A stretch of DNA of 64,000 nt from Psychrobacter sp. I-STPA6b (GTDB taxonomy: Bacteria; Pseudomonadota; Gammaproteobacteria; Pseudomonadales; Moraxellaceae): the NCBI RefSeq assembly GCF_020662265.1, contig NZ_VEWM01000063.1:1-64000 (forward strand), in the 5' to 3' direction. The translations under genes and the position numbers were made by a program. The notes beneath the pieces were generated by a model. The model saw nothing but the letters and a program-made list of their open reading frames with translations. It ran no database searches and was not told the origin of the DNA. Of the stretch, positions 54,689-64,000 are shown piece after piece (position 1 is the stretch's first letter; each line of letters begins with the position of its first letter).

Positions 54689-57016
54689 ATGAATACCCCC
54701 GCTTCTCAAGACAACTTACAAGACATTGCTTCATCTAGTCCATCTACTCAGCTCAATCAACCTAATCAACAAAGTATGCAACCATCTCAGCAGGTCTTTG
54801 ATATTGTCGTTACTTGTGCTGATGGTCTAGAAGCACCTCTACAAACTGAGCTAACTACACTTGGAATAACCAGCCATATCAGTAGTACTGGGCGATTGAG
54901 CGTTTCGGCTACTCTGGTACAAATTTATCAGATTTGCTTATGGTCACGGGTCGCTTCACGTGTGCTACTACCCATCAAACGTCGTAATATTAATACTGAG
55001 TATGACGTTGCTGAGCAGTTATATACTTTAGCAAAAGGCGTCGACTGGACGGCATGGTTTAACTTGGATAATACCTTTGCTATCCGTGTTTCGGTCGATA
55101 AGCGGGTTTCTGTGTCACAGCAGTTTGCCATGCTTCGTATCAAAGATGCCATCGCAGATACATTTAATGATAAGTATGATGCCCGCCCCGATGTGGATAG
55201 TCGTCAACCAGAGTTTTCAATTTATGCTGCGGTGGGTGATAAACAAGCCGAGCTATATTTAGATTTATCAGGCACCAGTCTACACCGCCGGGGCTATCGG
55301 GTAGCGATGACAGACGCTCCACTCAAAGAGAACTTGGCAGCCGCCCTACTCTATAGTGTGGGTTGGCATGAACAAGGACGGTATGATGCCCTCATTGACC
55401 CAATGTGTGGCTCAGGTACATTTTTAATCGAAGCATTGTTAATGAGCTGTGATTATGCTGTTGGTCTGGATAAAGCTGAGGGGCAGTTTGGGTTTTATCA
55501 TTGGCAACATCACAATAGTGAGCTGTGGCAACAGCTCATTACTGAGGCACAGTCACGATTTCATAATGCTTTAGAGCGCTTTGCTGATGATACAAACTTA
55601 CCAACCATCATTGGCTATGATGCAGACGCTGGTGCTATCAAAGCGACGCATAAAAACTTAATTGCAGCAGGATTACAACCTATTATTTCTCAGGTTATGT
55701 TGCAACAACGCCCACTAAACCAGCTAAAATCTGGTTTGCAACAGTGGCAAAGCAAACAAGCGTTAAATACACCACTTATCATCACTAATCCACCTTATGG
55801 TGAGCGTCTGGGTGATGAAGATATGATTAAGCCTTTATATCAAGGGTTGGGGCTAATTTTGCAGGATACTTTTGCACAAGCAAAACAAGCACCGACACTC
55901 GGGCTACTGGCAGCCCACGTGGAGCAAGCGGATGTTTTACCCATTGCTAAGCCACAGACATTGCGCTGTCATAATGGGGCAATTACTGTCTATTTCCGCT
56001 ATGGTCGGCTGATTACTGATAGTACGGTCGCACTGATTGATAGCTTTGAGAAAAAAGAAATCAGCGTCGAAGCAGGACAAGATTTTGTCAATCGCCTACA
56101 AAAAAATGTTGCCAAGCTTAAAAAGCAAGCAAGTAAACAAAACATCACCAACTTACGTCTATACGATGCAGATTTACCTGATTTTAAAGTTGCTATTGAT
56201 GTATACGGCGATAATGTCCATGTGCAAGAGTATGCACCACCAAAGTCCATTCCACCTGAAACTGCCAAAAAACGCTTTAACTTAGCCCTGCTTGGTATCC
56301 GTGAAGTATTTGGCATCGACCGTGAGCAGGTATTTATCAAAACACGGGCAAGACAGTCTGGAAAAGAGCAATACACCAAACAAGGGGGCGAAAAACAAGG
56401 TAAGTTTTATATTGTCAAAGAAGATGATGCCTATTTTTATGTCAACTTCACAGACTATCTGGATACAGGATTATTTATTGACCATCGTAATATGCGCCAG
56501 TTGATTAAAGCCGCCAGTGCTGGCAAGTGTGTATTAAACCTGTTTGCCTATACCTGTACTGCCAGTGTTCATGCAGCGCTGGCAGGGGCAAAGTCTGTCA
56601 CCAGTGTCGATTTGTCACAAAACTATCTTGACTGGGGCAGACGTAATTTTGCTCTTAATGGCTTGGATATCTCTGCCAGTAAATATGAGTTTATCGCTGC
56701 GGATACTTTTGAGTGGATTAAAGATAATACAGAGCAGTTCGATACCATTTTTATTGACCCACCAACGTTTTCTAACTCCAAAAAGTTTCAAGGAACATTT
56801 GATGTGCAACGTGACCACGCTGCACTGATTAACCGTGCCATGAACCGCTTAGCAACAGGTGGTATCTTATACTTTTCTAATAACTTTACTAAGTTTGAGC
56901 TTGATGAGAGTTTGCGCCAACGCTATGATGTCACCGACATCACCCATAAGACCATAGGCTTTGACTTTAATATTAAAAAGCCCATTCATCAAAGTTTTGA
57001 GATACGGCATAAATAA
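54689..57016 (+). CDS. rlmL: Bifunctional 23S rRNA methyltransferase RlmKL
   Basis: 775-aa fusion that methylates G2445 (RlmL half) and G2069 (RlmK half) of 23S rRNA. After a ~35-residue Gln/Ser-rich tail come a THUMP domain, the RlmL domain with PMCGSGTFLIEALL and NPPYGERL (near 367), and the RlmK domain with NLFAYTCTASVHAALAG (near 616) and FIDPPTFSNSK. The order and length are typical of the fused gammaproteobacterial enzyme. AGGT lies before the ATG. It is monocistronic. Confidence 0.96.
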   Translation: MNTPASQDNLQDIASSSPSTQLNQPNQQSMQPSQQVFDIVVTCADGLEAPLQTELTTLGITSHISSTGRLSVSATLVQIYQICLWSRVASRVLLPIKRRNINTEYDVAEQLYTLAKGVDWTAWFNLDNTFAIRVSVDKRVSVSQQFAMLRIKDAIADTFNDKYDARPDVDSRQPEFSIYAAVGDKQAELYLDLSGTSLHRRGYRVAMTDAPLKENLAAALLYSVGWHEQGRYDALIDPMCGSGTFLIEALLMSCDYAVGLDKAEGQFGFYHWQHHNSELWQQLITEAQSRFHNALERFADDTNLPTIIGYDADAGAIKATHKNLIAAGLQPIISQVMLQQRPLNQLKSGLQQWQSKQALNTPLIITNPPYGERLGDEDMIKPLYQGLGLILQDTFAQAKQAPTLGLLAAHVEQADVLPIAKPQTLRCHNGAITVYFRYGRLITDSTVALIDSFEKKEISVEAGQDFVNRLQKNVAKLKKQASKQNITNLRLYDADLPDFKVAIDVYGDNVHVQEYAPPKSIPPETAKKRFNLALLGIREVFGIDREQVFIKTRARQSGKEQYTKQGGEKQGKFYIVKEDDAYFYVNFTDYLDTGLFIDHRNMRQLIKAASAGKCVLNLFAYTCTASVHAALAGAKSVTSVDLSQNYLDWGRRNFALNGLDISASKYEFIAADTFEWIKDNTEQFDTIFIDPPTFSNSKKFQGTFDVQRDHAALINRAMNRLATGGILYFSNNFTKFELDESLRQRYDVTDITHKTIGFDFNIKKPIHQSFEIRHK

Positions 57017-57070
57017 GGCAATACTCAAAAGCTACAGCATTACATCATTAAGCCGAATGACTGAGCCATA

Positions 57071-57104
57071 AAAAACGGCGAACTATGAATAGTTCGCCGT
57101 TTTT
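57071..57104. terminator. Bidirectional terminator between rlmKL and betT
   Basis: 15-bp perfect stem AAAAACGGCGAACTA / TAGTTCGCCGTTTTT, loop TGAA. Confidence 0.95.
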
Positions 57105-57165
57105 TCATCATGTTTTATCTGATAAAAGTGCTAATAGAAATGATATGGACACTGTTGCTAATCTA

Positions 57166-59187
57166 TTAGCTATCTAGTGACTGACGCCCTAAATGCAGAT
57201 ATTGCATATGACGCTCGTATTGATTAAGGATATCCACCAATACTTGCTCTTTGGTGTAGCCAACCAAGTCATACTCTTGTGAGCCCTCACTTAAAAAGAC
57301 TTCAGCACGATAATAATGCTCAGCCTGTTTATTAGACGTATTCAGAGTAAAGTTTGGTCTTTCAGCTTTAACCAAATAAACATCATACACAAAGTCATCT
57401 TCACTACCATGACCAACATGCAGACTCAATCCTTCAAGTTTACCATCACTGCCATCATGCACACTTAGTGTTGTACTTAGGCCGCCTGCTTGCAGTTCTG
57501 CTTCTACATCTTGCATGGCTGGATGCACAACAGACTGCATAAAGCGCTGTACCTGATTATAGCCTGGGAAGCTCACAATACGCTGCAAACGTGCCTTCCA
57601 ACCTTTACCGCTATTAAGTACATTAGCAGTATCTACTGTACTGGCTTTGCGCTTATTGCCCTCTTCTTTCAGTGACTTCCACATGGATATCATATATAGC
57701 ACAAGTACAAGTGAAAATGGCAACCCTGCAATCACAGAGACAGACTGTAATGAGCTAAAACCACCAGCAAATAATAGACCTAAGGTAATAAGCCCTGTAG
57801 CAGCAGCCCAAAATAGACGTAACCAAACTGGTGCATCTGCATCATTGGTTAAGCCACGGCTACTGAGGTTGGCAAGTACCAATGCACCAGAGTCAGCAGA
57901 GGTAACAAAAAATATCAAACCAATGACCACCCCTGCAAAGGATAGAACACCACTGTAAGGATAATATTCAAACAGCGCAAACATACCCATAGCAGCATTA
58001 TTAATCGCTGTTTCACCCAAATCAGTTGCACCATTTGCCACCAGTTCTATTGCTGAGTTCCCAAAAATAGAGAACCATGCAAAGATAAAGCCAAGTGGAA
58101 TAAACATCACCCCAAATACAAACTCACGTAAGGTACGTCCACGGCTAATACGGGCAATAAATAAACCCACAAATGGTGCCCATGCTACCCACCACGCCCA
58201 GAAAAATACTGTCCACCAAGACTTCCACTCAGCACCTGTTTCACCATCAAAAGCATACACTTCAAAGCTTTTGTATACTATGTTTTCAAAATAGTAGCCA
58301 ATATTTTCGGTAAATGCGTTCAGCAAATAGATGGTATTACCCATCAATAAAATAGCAATCAGCAGTAAGGTCGCTGTTAGCATGTTAAATTCAGACAGGC
58401 GACGTACCCCTTTTTCCACCCCAGTCATCGCTGAGATGGCAGCAGCAATCACGACGGTGACAATAATGATGGTCTGCACCATTTTGCTTGACTCAATACC
58501 AAACACATGCGTTAAGCCTGCATTGGCTTGTAAAACACCAATACCTAGACTGGTGGCAATACCCATCAGTGTACACACAACACCAAAGGTATCCACACTA
58601 TCACCCAGCCAGCCTTTGACCAGCTTTTCACCAAAAATAGGAGTTAGCGCAGAGCGTAGAGCCAAAGGCATGTTTTTACGATAGGCAAAATATGCCAATG
58701 CCATACCAATCAGCGCATAAATCCCCCAACCATGAATACCCCAATGTAAAAAGGCTTGGGGTACAGCATCACGCATTGCAGCAGCACTGGCAGGGTCAAT
58801 ACCCGGATGTGGGGTTAAATAGTGCATTAAGGGTTCAGATGCACCAAAGAATAATAGATCAATACCAATCCCTGCCGAAAATAACATGGCCGCCCATGCT
58901 AAAAAGGGAAATTGGGCTTTTTCATGGTCTTGTCCTAGCTTGATATTGCCATAACGAGAAAATCCAACAAATAAGGCAAAGATACTGTAAGCGGCAACAA
59001 CCAGCATATAGTACCAACCAAAGTTATTAGATACCCAAGTCATGGCTGACCCGAGTAATCCTTCACTATAGGTAGGGAATATAATTGTCCAAATAATTAA
59101 TAAGATAGAGATGATGGCGGCGCCTAAAAACACTGTCTTATTAAGCGTCAGTGTTTTAGTCGCCCCACCAGAGCTTGGGCTATGCAT
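57166..59187 (-). CDS. betT: BCCT-family choline transporter (BetT)
   Basis: 673-aa proton- or sodium-coupled transporter for quaternary ammonium compounds, with the expected twelve helices, the BCCT signature WWVAWAPFVGLFIARISRGRT and the FLHWGIHGW substrate region. A ~155-residue C-terminal cytoplasmic domain (from about 520) is typical of osmosensing BetT. The start used (59187) has AGGATAAT directly upstream; the frame extends 26 codons further but with no ribosome-binding site. It lies downstream of betA, same strand, 282 bp apart, with a weak hairpin in the gap (59417-59444). Confidence 0.92.
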   Translation of the reverse strand: MHSPSSGGATKTLTLNKTVFLGAAIISILLIIWTIIFPTYSEGLLGSAMTWVSNNFGWYYMLVVAAYSIFALFVGFSRYGNIKLGQDHEKAQFPFLAWAAMLFSAGIGIDLLFFGASEPLMHYLTPHPGIDPASAAAMRDAVPQAFLHWGIHGWGIYALIGMALAYFAYRKNMPLALRSALTPIFGEKLVKGWLGDSVDTFGVVCTLMGIATSLGIGVLQANAGLTHVFGIESSKMVQTIIIVTVVIAAAISAMTGVEKGVRRLSEFNMLTATLLLIAILLMGNTIYLLNAFTENIGYYFENIVYKSFEVYAFDGETGAEWKSWWTVFFWAWWVAWAPFVGLFIARISRGRTLREFVFGVMFIPLGFIFAWFSIFGNSAIELVANGATDLGETAINNAAMGMFALFEYYPYSGVLSFAGVVIGLIFFVTSADSGALVLANLSSRGLTNDADAPVWLRLFWAAATGLITLGLLFAGGFSSLQSVSVIAGLPFSLVLVLYMISMWKSLKEEGNKRKASTVDTANVLNSGKGWKARLQRIVSFPGYNQVQRFMQSVVHPAMQDVEAELQAGGLSTTLSVHDGSDGKLEGLSLHVGHGSEDDFVYDVYLVKAERPNFTLNTSNKQAEHYYRAEVFLSEGSQEYDLVGYTKEQVLVDILNQYERHMQYLHLGRQSLDS

Positions 59188-59469
59188 AATATTATCCTCA
59201 AACAATAGAGAAGATGCACCATGGCACCTGTTACATACGCCACTCGCAACTTTCCTAATGCCCATTCATATACAATAAATATCTATATCAAGCCCTAGAC
59301 ACCTTTTTGTAAAAGAGCAGACAAGTACTTAAGGTGTATTTAATTATTAAAACACCCTAAATGAACTAAATATCTTTACCACATAAAAAGTTGAGAGTGA
59401 GGTATTATGAAAATGGCATACAGCATCCATTTGGACACTGTATGTAACGCTTGATTGACTATGTACTGC

Positions 59470-61170
59470 TTAACTCGGCTGATATTCACGCATCGGCTTA
59501 CCACGTAGTGGCGCACCATTGGCAACATAATAGTCAGCATTTGACTCAGGCAGTTGTATACCCTTCATTTTATCGGCGATTTTCTCTGCCATCATAATGG
59601 TGGTTGCATTTAAGTTCCCACTGATGATATTTGGCATGATAGAAGCATCGACTACACGTAGTCCATCAATACCATGTACCAGACCTTCACCATTGACCAC
59701 CGCTTGGCTATGTTCACCCATCGCACAGGTACATGAGGGGTGATAGGCAGTCTCGCCATGCTCACGCACATAGTCGTCTAACTGCTGATCTGTTACTAGG
59801 TCTTCAGTCGGTGAGATGGCACGTCCACGATAGGGGTCAAGTGCTGGCTGATGAATGATCTCACGGGTGATGCGCATCGCCGCCCGAAACTCCCGCCAGT
59901 CCTGCTCATGCGACATATAGTTAAATAAAATACTTGGATGGGCTTTGGGGTCACGAGACTTGAGCTTAACCCGTCCACGACTTGGTGAGCGCAATGAGCC
60001 AACATGTGCCTGAAAACTGTGCGCATCACTGGCATTGCGCCCATCGTAGCGTACTGCCAATGGCAAAAAGTGATACTGCACATTAGGATGAGTAAACTCT
60101 TCATGTGTACGAATAAAGCCACCACCCTCAAAGTGATTGGTCGCACCCAGCCCTGTTCCCTTAAACAACCATTCAATACCAATGGGTGGCTTGTTCCACC
60201 ATTTATTGGCGGGAGCAATGGATACAGGCTGTGTACACTCATACTGCATATACAGCTCAAGATGGTCTTGCAAGTTATTGCCAACGCCTTGTAAGTCTAA
60301 GACTTCAGGCACACCCAGCTCTTTTAACCACTGCCCCGGTCCAATGCCAGAGCGTTGCAGTAGCTGTGGTGATGCAATTGCCCCTGAAGAAACGATGACC
60401 TCACGGGCAGCATAAAACTGCTTTGTTTGACCGCCATGCTCAACTTTGACTCCAACAGCACGTTTACCATCAAACAAAATCACATCAGTCAATGCACCTG
60501 TTAAAATAGTCAAATTGTTACGAGGTTTAGCACGGTCAAGGTAGCCTCGTGCTGTCGATGCACGGCGACCATGAGGTGTAACAAAACGATCCATAGGACC
60601 AAAGCCTTCTTGTTGATAGCCATTTAAGTCCTCTGTACGAGGATAGCCTGCCTGTACCCCTGCCTCTATCATTGCCTCAAACAATGGATTGACATTTGGT
60701 TTTGCTGTTGTCATCTCAACAGGTCCACCCACACCATGATAGTCATTTTCACCTGCATCACGGTTTTCTGCTTTTTTAAAATAGGGCAAACAACGCAAAT
60801 AGTTCCAATCTTCTAAACCTTCAATTTTTGCCCAATCATCAAAGTCCAGCGCATTACCACGAATGTAGCACATCCCATTAATCAGTGATGAACCACCTAG
60901 TCCTTTACCACGTCCACAGTCCATCACACGGTTGTTCATAAATGGCTCAGGGTCAGTTTTATAGCCCCAGTTATAAGTCGTACCTTGCAATGGCATAGCA
61001 AGTGCTGCTGGCATCTGCGTCCGAAAGTCTAAGCGATAGTCTGGACGACCTGCTTCTAACAATAAAACTTTAACACTGCTGTCTTCTGTCAAACGAGTTG
61101 CCAATACATTACCTGCTGAGCCTGCACCGACGATGATATAGTCATATTCTGGGATAGAAGTAGTAGACAT
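59470..61170 (-). CDS. betA: Choline dehydrogenase
   Basis: 566-aa FAD enzyme of the GMC family, oxidising choline to betaine aldehyde (and on to betaine). The FAD loop is [16 protein letters not shown] (residues 12-27); the GMC signature is [20 protein letters not shown]; the C-terminal active-site part is [14 protein letters not shown] with the conserved His. The product length is as expected. It lies 103 bp downstream of betB. Confidence 0.95.
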   Translation of the reverse strand: MSTTSIPEYDYIIVGAGSAGNVLATRLTEDSSVKVLLLEAGRPDYRLDFRTQMPAALAMPLQGTTYNWGYKTDPEPFMNNRVMDCGRGKGLGGSSLINGMCYIRGNALDFDDWAKIEGLEDWNYLRCLPYFKKAENRDAGENDYHGVGGPVEMTTAKPNVNPLFEAMIEAGVQAGYPRTEDLNGYQQEGFGPMDRFVTPHGRRASTARGYLDRAKPRNNLTILTGALTDVILFDGKRAVGVKVEHGGQTKQFYAAREVIVSSGAIASPQLLQRSGIGPGQWLKELGVPEVLDLQGVGNNLQDHLELYMQYECTQPVSIAPANKWWNKPPIGIEWLFKGTGLGATNHFEGGGFIRTHEEFTHPNVQYHFLPLAVRYDGRNASDAHSFQAHVGSLRSPSRGRVKLKSRDPKAHPSILFNYMSHEQDWREFRAAMRITREIIHQPALDPYRGRAISPTEDLVTDQQLDDYVREHGETAYHPSCTCAMGEHSQAVVNGEGLVHGIDGLRVVDASIMPNIISGNLNATTIMMAEKIADKMKGIQLPESNADYYVANGAPLRGKPMREYQPS

Positions 61171-61273
61171 CGGATTTCTCCTAATATTAAAACGATTAAA
61201 TTAGTCTTTAAATCACTAAGTACTGGATGCTTGGTGCCTGCACACAAGCCCTAAGCATTTTTCTCAATACCAT

Positions 61274-62770
61274 CTAAAACACTGACTCAAATGCACCCAG
61301 CTCAACTTGTATTGACTTAGTCTGTGTATAATGTTTTAAAGTTTGAATACCATTTTCACGACCCACACCTGAATGTTTATAACCACCAACAGGCATTGGT
61401 GCTGCTGACTCACCCCATGTATTTAACCAGCAAATCCCCGCTTCTATCTGCGCAATCACTCGATGCGCCCGTTGTAAATCATGGCTCACTACCCCTGCTG
61501 CCAGTCCATACTCTGTATCATTAGCACGAGCAATCACTTCTTCTTCTGTCTCATAAGTCAGAATTGACATGACAGGACCAAAAATCTCTTCACGAACAAT
61601 ACGCATCTCATCATGACAATCTGTAAATACGGTCGGTTGAACATACGCACCATCTGCCAATTTACCTTCATCAGCTACTGAGCCTCCACATAACACCCGT
61701 GCGCCTTCTTTTTTTCCTTGCTCAATATATTCCAGCACCTTTTGACGATGCTCAAAGCTGACTAAAGGCCCCATATTGACTGCCTCATCCATCGGGTCAC
61801 CGAGCTTGATACGTGCCACACGCTCACTAATGGCTTGCTCAAACTTCTCCTGCCATGACTTCGGAATAAATACCCGTGTCCCATTGGTACAGACTTGTCC
61901 AGTGCTATAGAAGTTTGCCATCATGGCAATATCAGCAGCAGTACCCATATCGGCATCATCAAAAATAATCAATGGTGACTTACCACCCAGCTCCATGGTC
62001 ACATCTTTTAGAGATGAACTGGCGGCTGTTGCCATCACTTTTTTACCCGTTGCAACGCCTCCTGTAAAAGATACTTTAGCAATCTCAGGATGTTCAGTCA
62101 GCGCACTGCCAACTTCATGATTACCCTGTACCACATTAAATACACCATCAGGAAAGCCTGCTTCTGTAAATATCTCAGCCAATTTTAATGCTGATAAAGG
62201 CGTCACTTCTGAAGGCTTGAATATCATCGCATTACCAGCAGCCAATGCAGGTGCAGCTTTCCACATTGCGATTTGGATTGGATAGTTCCATGCACCAATT
62301 CCCGCAACCACACCCAGTGGCTCTTCACGTGTATACACAAAACTTGACTCACGCAGTGGAATTTGTCGCCCTTCAATGGCAGGGGCAAGTCCTGCATAAT
62401 ACTCAATCACATCTGCACCCGTGACAATATCCACGTACTTAGTTTCAGATAACCCTTTTCCTGTATCTTGTGTTTCCAATACTGCCAGCTCATCATTACG
62501 CGCACGCAATATGTCGACTGCTTTGAGCAAGATACGACTACGCTCCACTGGAGTCATTGCCGCCCAGACTTTTTGACCTTGTTGTGCTGTGCGCACCGCT
62601 TCATCAATTTGCTCAGCGCTGGTCTGCTGAATGGTCGCCAACACCTCCCCTGTTGCAGGATTGATGCTTTTAAAGGTCGGCAATGTGTCATCTACTGGCA
62701 AATAAGCGCCATTAATATACGCTGTTTGGGTTTGAGAAAAATCAAAAGTCGTATTTTGTGTCTCTGACAT
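61274..62770 (-). CDS. betB: Betaine aldehyde dehydrogenase
   Basis: 498-aa NAD(P)-dependent aldehyde dehydrogenase making glycine betaine, an osmoprotectant. Catalytic residues E260 (MELGGKSP) and C294 (GQVCTNGTR) are present, as is the NAD-binding PWNYP-like segment (GAWNYPIQ). It is the first gene of betB-betA-betT; the usual first gene, betI, is not found upstream. Confidence 0.95.
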   Translation of the reverse strand: MSETQNTTFDFSQTQTAYINGAYLPVDDTLPTFKSINPATGEVLATIQQTSAEQIDEAVRTAQQGQKVWAAMTPVERSRILLKAVDILRARNDELAVLETQDTGKGLSETKYVDIVTGADVIEYYAGLAPAIEGRQIPLRESSFVYTREEPLGVVAGIGAWNYPIQIAMWKAAPALAAGNAMIFKPSEVTPLSALKLAEIFTEAGFPDGVFNVVQGNHEVGSALTEHPEIAKVSFTGGVATGKKVMATAASSSLKDVTMELGGKSPLIIFDDADMGTAADIAMMANFYSTGQVCTNGTRVFIPKSWQEKFEQAISERVARIKLGDPMDEAVNMGPLVSFEHRQKVLEYIEQGKKEGARVLCGGSVADEGKLADGAYVQPTVFTDCHDEMRIVREEIFGPVMSILTYETEEEVIARANDTEYGLAAGVVSHDLQRAHRVIAQIEAGICWLNTWGESAAPMPVGGYKHSGVGRENGIQTLKHYTQTKSIQVELGAFESVF

Positions 62771-63686
62771 AACAATTCCTTAATAAAAAAAATATTAAAA
62801 CTTAATGGATAACAAAACGTTCTGTGAATAAGCGCAAGAATCACAACCACCCTATCTGCCCGTAATAACTTATTTTTTTAGGGCATAGGTAAAGCATTAC
62901 CACTATCTATACATAGATAATCGTCATCCTTGGCTTAACATACAGTTGCTGTATTAACTACAGTTGTTAGCAATAAAAATACAATAAAATTTCAATCGCC
63001 TAGAGCTGGCTTTATCGTCGATTCAAGGTAATGATTTATGAGACATTACCTCAACAAAACCAAGAGAAAAAACAAGAGAAACTATGACCATTCTATAAAA
63101 TTAGGATTTATAAAAGACAAGCCATATCAAGTATCCATCATAGTATCAATAAAGTTGTGTCAGTCGTTGTTATATATTTATGCTATATATTTATGTTGGA
63201 TATTCAGCTAACCAACTGAATACATGCAACAACAGAACAACAATAGGCTGACTATCAACTAAATGCAATGACAATGAAGTCTTACTTATTCTGGGTACGT
63301 TATCTTATTTGTTATCTTGATTCGACCATATACACATATTTGAGTGGATATGTGCTTAATACTAAGAGCATAAACTGGCAATATCACCCCACCAACATGT
63401 TGATTTGTCGATGGATTCATCTCGCTGGTCTATTAAACAGGAAGGATAAAAAGCAGAATATAACATAATCTACATTTATATGAGTTTGGTTGGTTAGTTT
63501 TATTAAACAAATCAAAATCAGGCAGGGATTATAACAAATATATATTTAGATAGGAAATACCAGCGAAAACTGATGAGGCAATAACCACTTTATAGCGCTT
63601 TATTTGTTGTCTTTAACACAGCATCTGTTTTTACCAAGATAAAAGCGCCATTGGTTATTAACTGCTTCTTAATTGGCTCTTACTTT
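62771..63686. other. Long intergenic stretch upstream of betB
   Basis: 916 bp of AT-rich sequence between the AraC-type gene and betB, both on the minus strand. It includes the direct repeat TATATATTTATG x2 (63171-63195) and a pair of ACAGTTG repeats (62941-62966). I see no betI, no RNA gene and no credible coding frame (63268-63468 is AT-rich and lacks a ribosome-binding site). Its size suggests regulatory sites for bet. Confidence 0.5.
63171..63195. repeat. Tandem 12-bp repeat
   Basis: TATATATTTATG twice, separated by one base; in the betB upstream region. Confidence 0.7.
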
Positions 63687-64000
63687 TTAACACGTTATCT
63701 TTAAATCTTGGCGATATTCTTTGGGTGATACGCCATACTTTTTATAAAATAACTGACTAAAATGGCTGGGGTGATAACCACACATCCCTGCAACATCTTT
63801 GATATTCATATCCTGATGGTTTCTAAGTAACTGACATGCTTGCGTCAGTCGATACTGAGTCAAATACTCATGAATACTCATGTCCATCACTTGCTTAAAA
63901 TATTGCTTAAGATAGCACTCATTTGTTCCCACTCGTCCTGCCAACTCTGCAATGGTCAAGGATTGATTAAACTCACTATGAATGATGTCACAAGCCCCAT
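63687..64000 (-). CDS. AraC-family transcriptional regulator, PchR type (5' end outside window)
   Basis: The gene runs off the right edge. The visible 104 residues are the C-terminal DNA-binding domain with two helix-turn-helix motifs: LTIAELAGRVGTNECYLKQYFKQV and IKDVAGMCGYHPSHFSQLFYKKYG, then SPKEYRQ. The first motif's GTNEx-LK pattern is typical of the PchR-like, siderophore-related group. There is no initiation codon in the visible part; a TTG in the middle is not a start. It lies 916 bp upstream of betB, so whether it regulates bet is unclear. Confidence 0.9.
   Translation of the reverse strand, partial: GACDIIHSEFNQSLTIAELAGRVGTNECYLKQYFKQVMDMSIHEYLTQYRLTQACQLLRNHQDMNIKDVAGMCGYHPSHFSQLFYKKYGVSPKEYRQDLKITC

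Noticed and set aside
63268..63468. 66-codon open frame upstream of betB
   Set aside because: No ribosome-binding site, composition follows local AT bias, and it is not TetR/BetI-like.

Overview
This is a bacterial chromosomal segment of low to moderate GC. Gene content and protein style point to a gammaproteobacterium of the family Moraxellaceae (Psychrobacter or Moraxella type). The evidence is a PurM-PurN pair, RecA-RecX, a DUF2789 protein, IleS-LspA, an FkpB-type PPIase, BetT/BetA/BetB and Asn/Gln/His-rich linkers. The genus call is inference. I saw no rRNA, tRNA or CRISPR array. Most of the window is core housekeeping sequence, tightly packed and often separated by clear hairpin terminators.

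Layout. 1-1208: a complete IS481-family insertion sequence whose outer end coincides with base 1. 1217-7690: serS and a small downstream gene, a YcxB-like membrane protein, dps, a DUF2057 protein, hda and an AI-2E/PerM-type permease. 7989-11396: purM-purN, a DUF2789 protein and mdh. 11913-21906: an RNase T2-fold protein that has lost catalytic residues, a Slt-type lytic transglycosylase, miaB, recA-recX, a secreted protein with three acidic PPC-like repeats, and truD. 22015-32970: a membrane diguanylate cyclase, a PHP phosphoesterase, yciB-yciI, a YgiM-like protein without its SH3 domain, mnmC, a YiaA-like protein, a DMT exporter, a lipoprotein and several unknowns. 33011-36661: the uppP-rsmJ-(small membrane protein)-ubiA operon and a PliG-type lysozyme inhibitor. 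37080-46974: queE, a second DMT exporter, ald, ileS-lspA, cls, a cold-shock/DUF1294 protein and an FkpB-type PPIase. A 94-bp MITE-like element follows at 46986-47079.

47237-52935 is the most interesting region. Seven genes on the minus strand encode, in transcription order, a Roadblock/LC7 protein, an Aer-like PAS protein, a PhnD-like binding protein with no signal peptide, an unknown protein, a degenerate receiver plus winged-helix-like protein, a Ras-like GTPase and a second probable Roadblock-like protein. The pairing of a GTPase with Roadblock proteins recalls MglA/MglB and the Streptomyces conservons, but with different sensory parts. I read it as a candidate undescribed intracellular sensing module.

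53405-64000: a Tas-type aldo/keto reductase, rlmKL, the choline-to-betaine genes betB-betA-betT (without betI), and the C-terminal part of an AraC/PchR-type regulator cut by the window edge. PliG, a possible MliC-like lipoprotein and choline-derived osmoprotection would suit a host- or tissue-associated bacterium; this lifestyle reading is inference.
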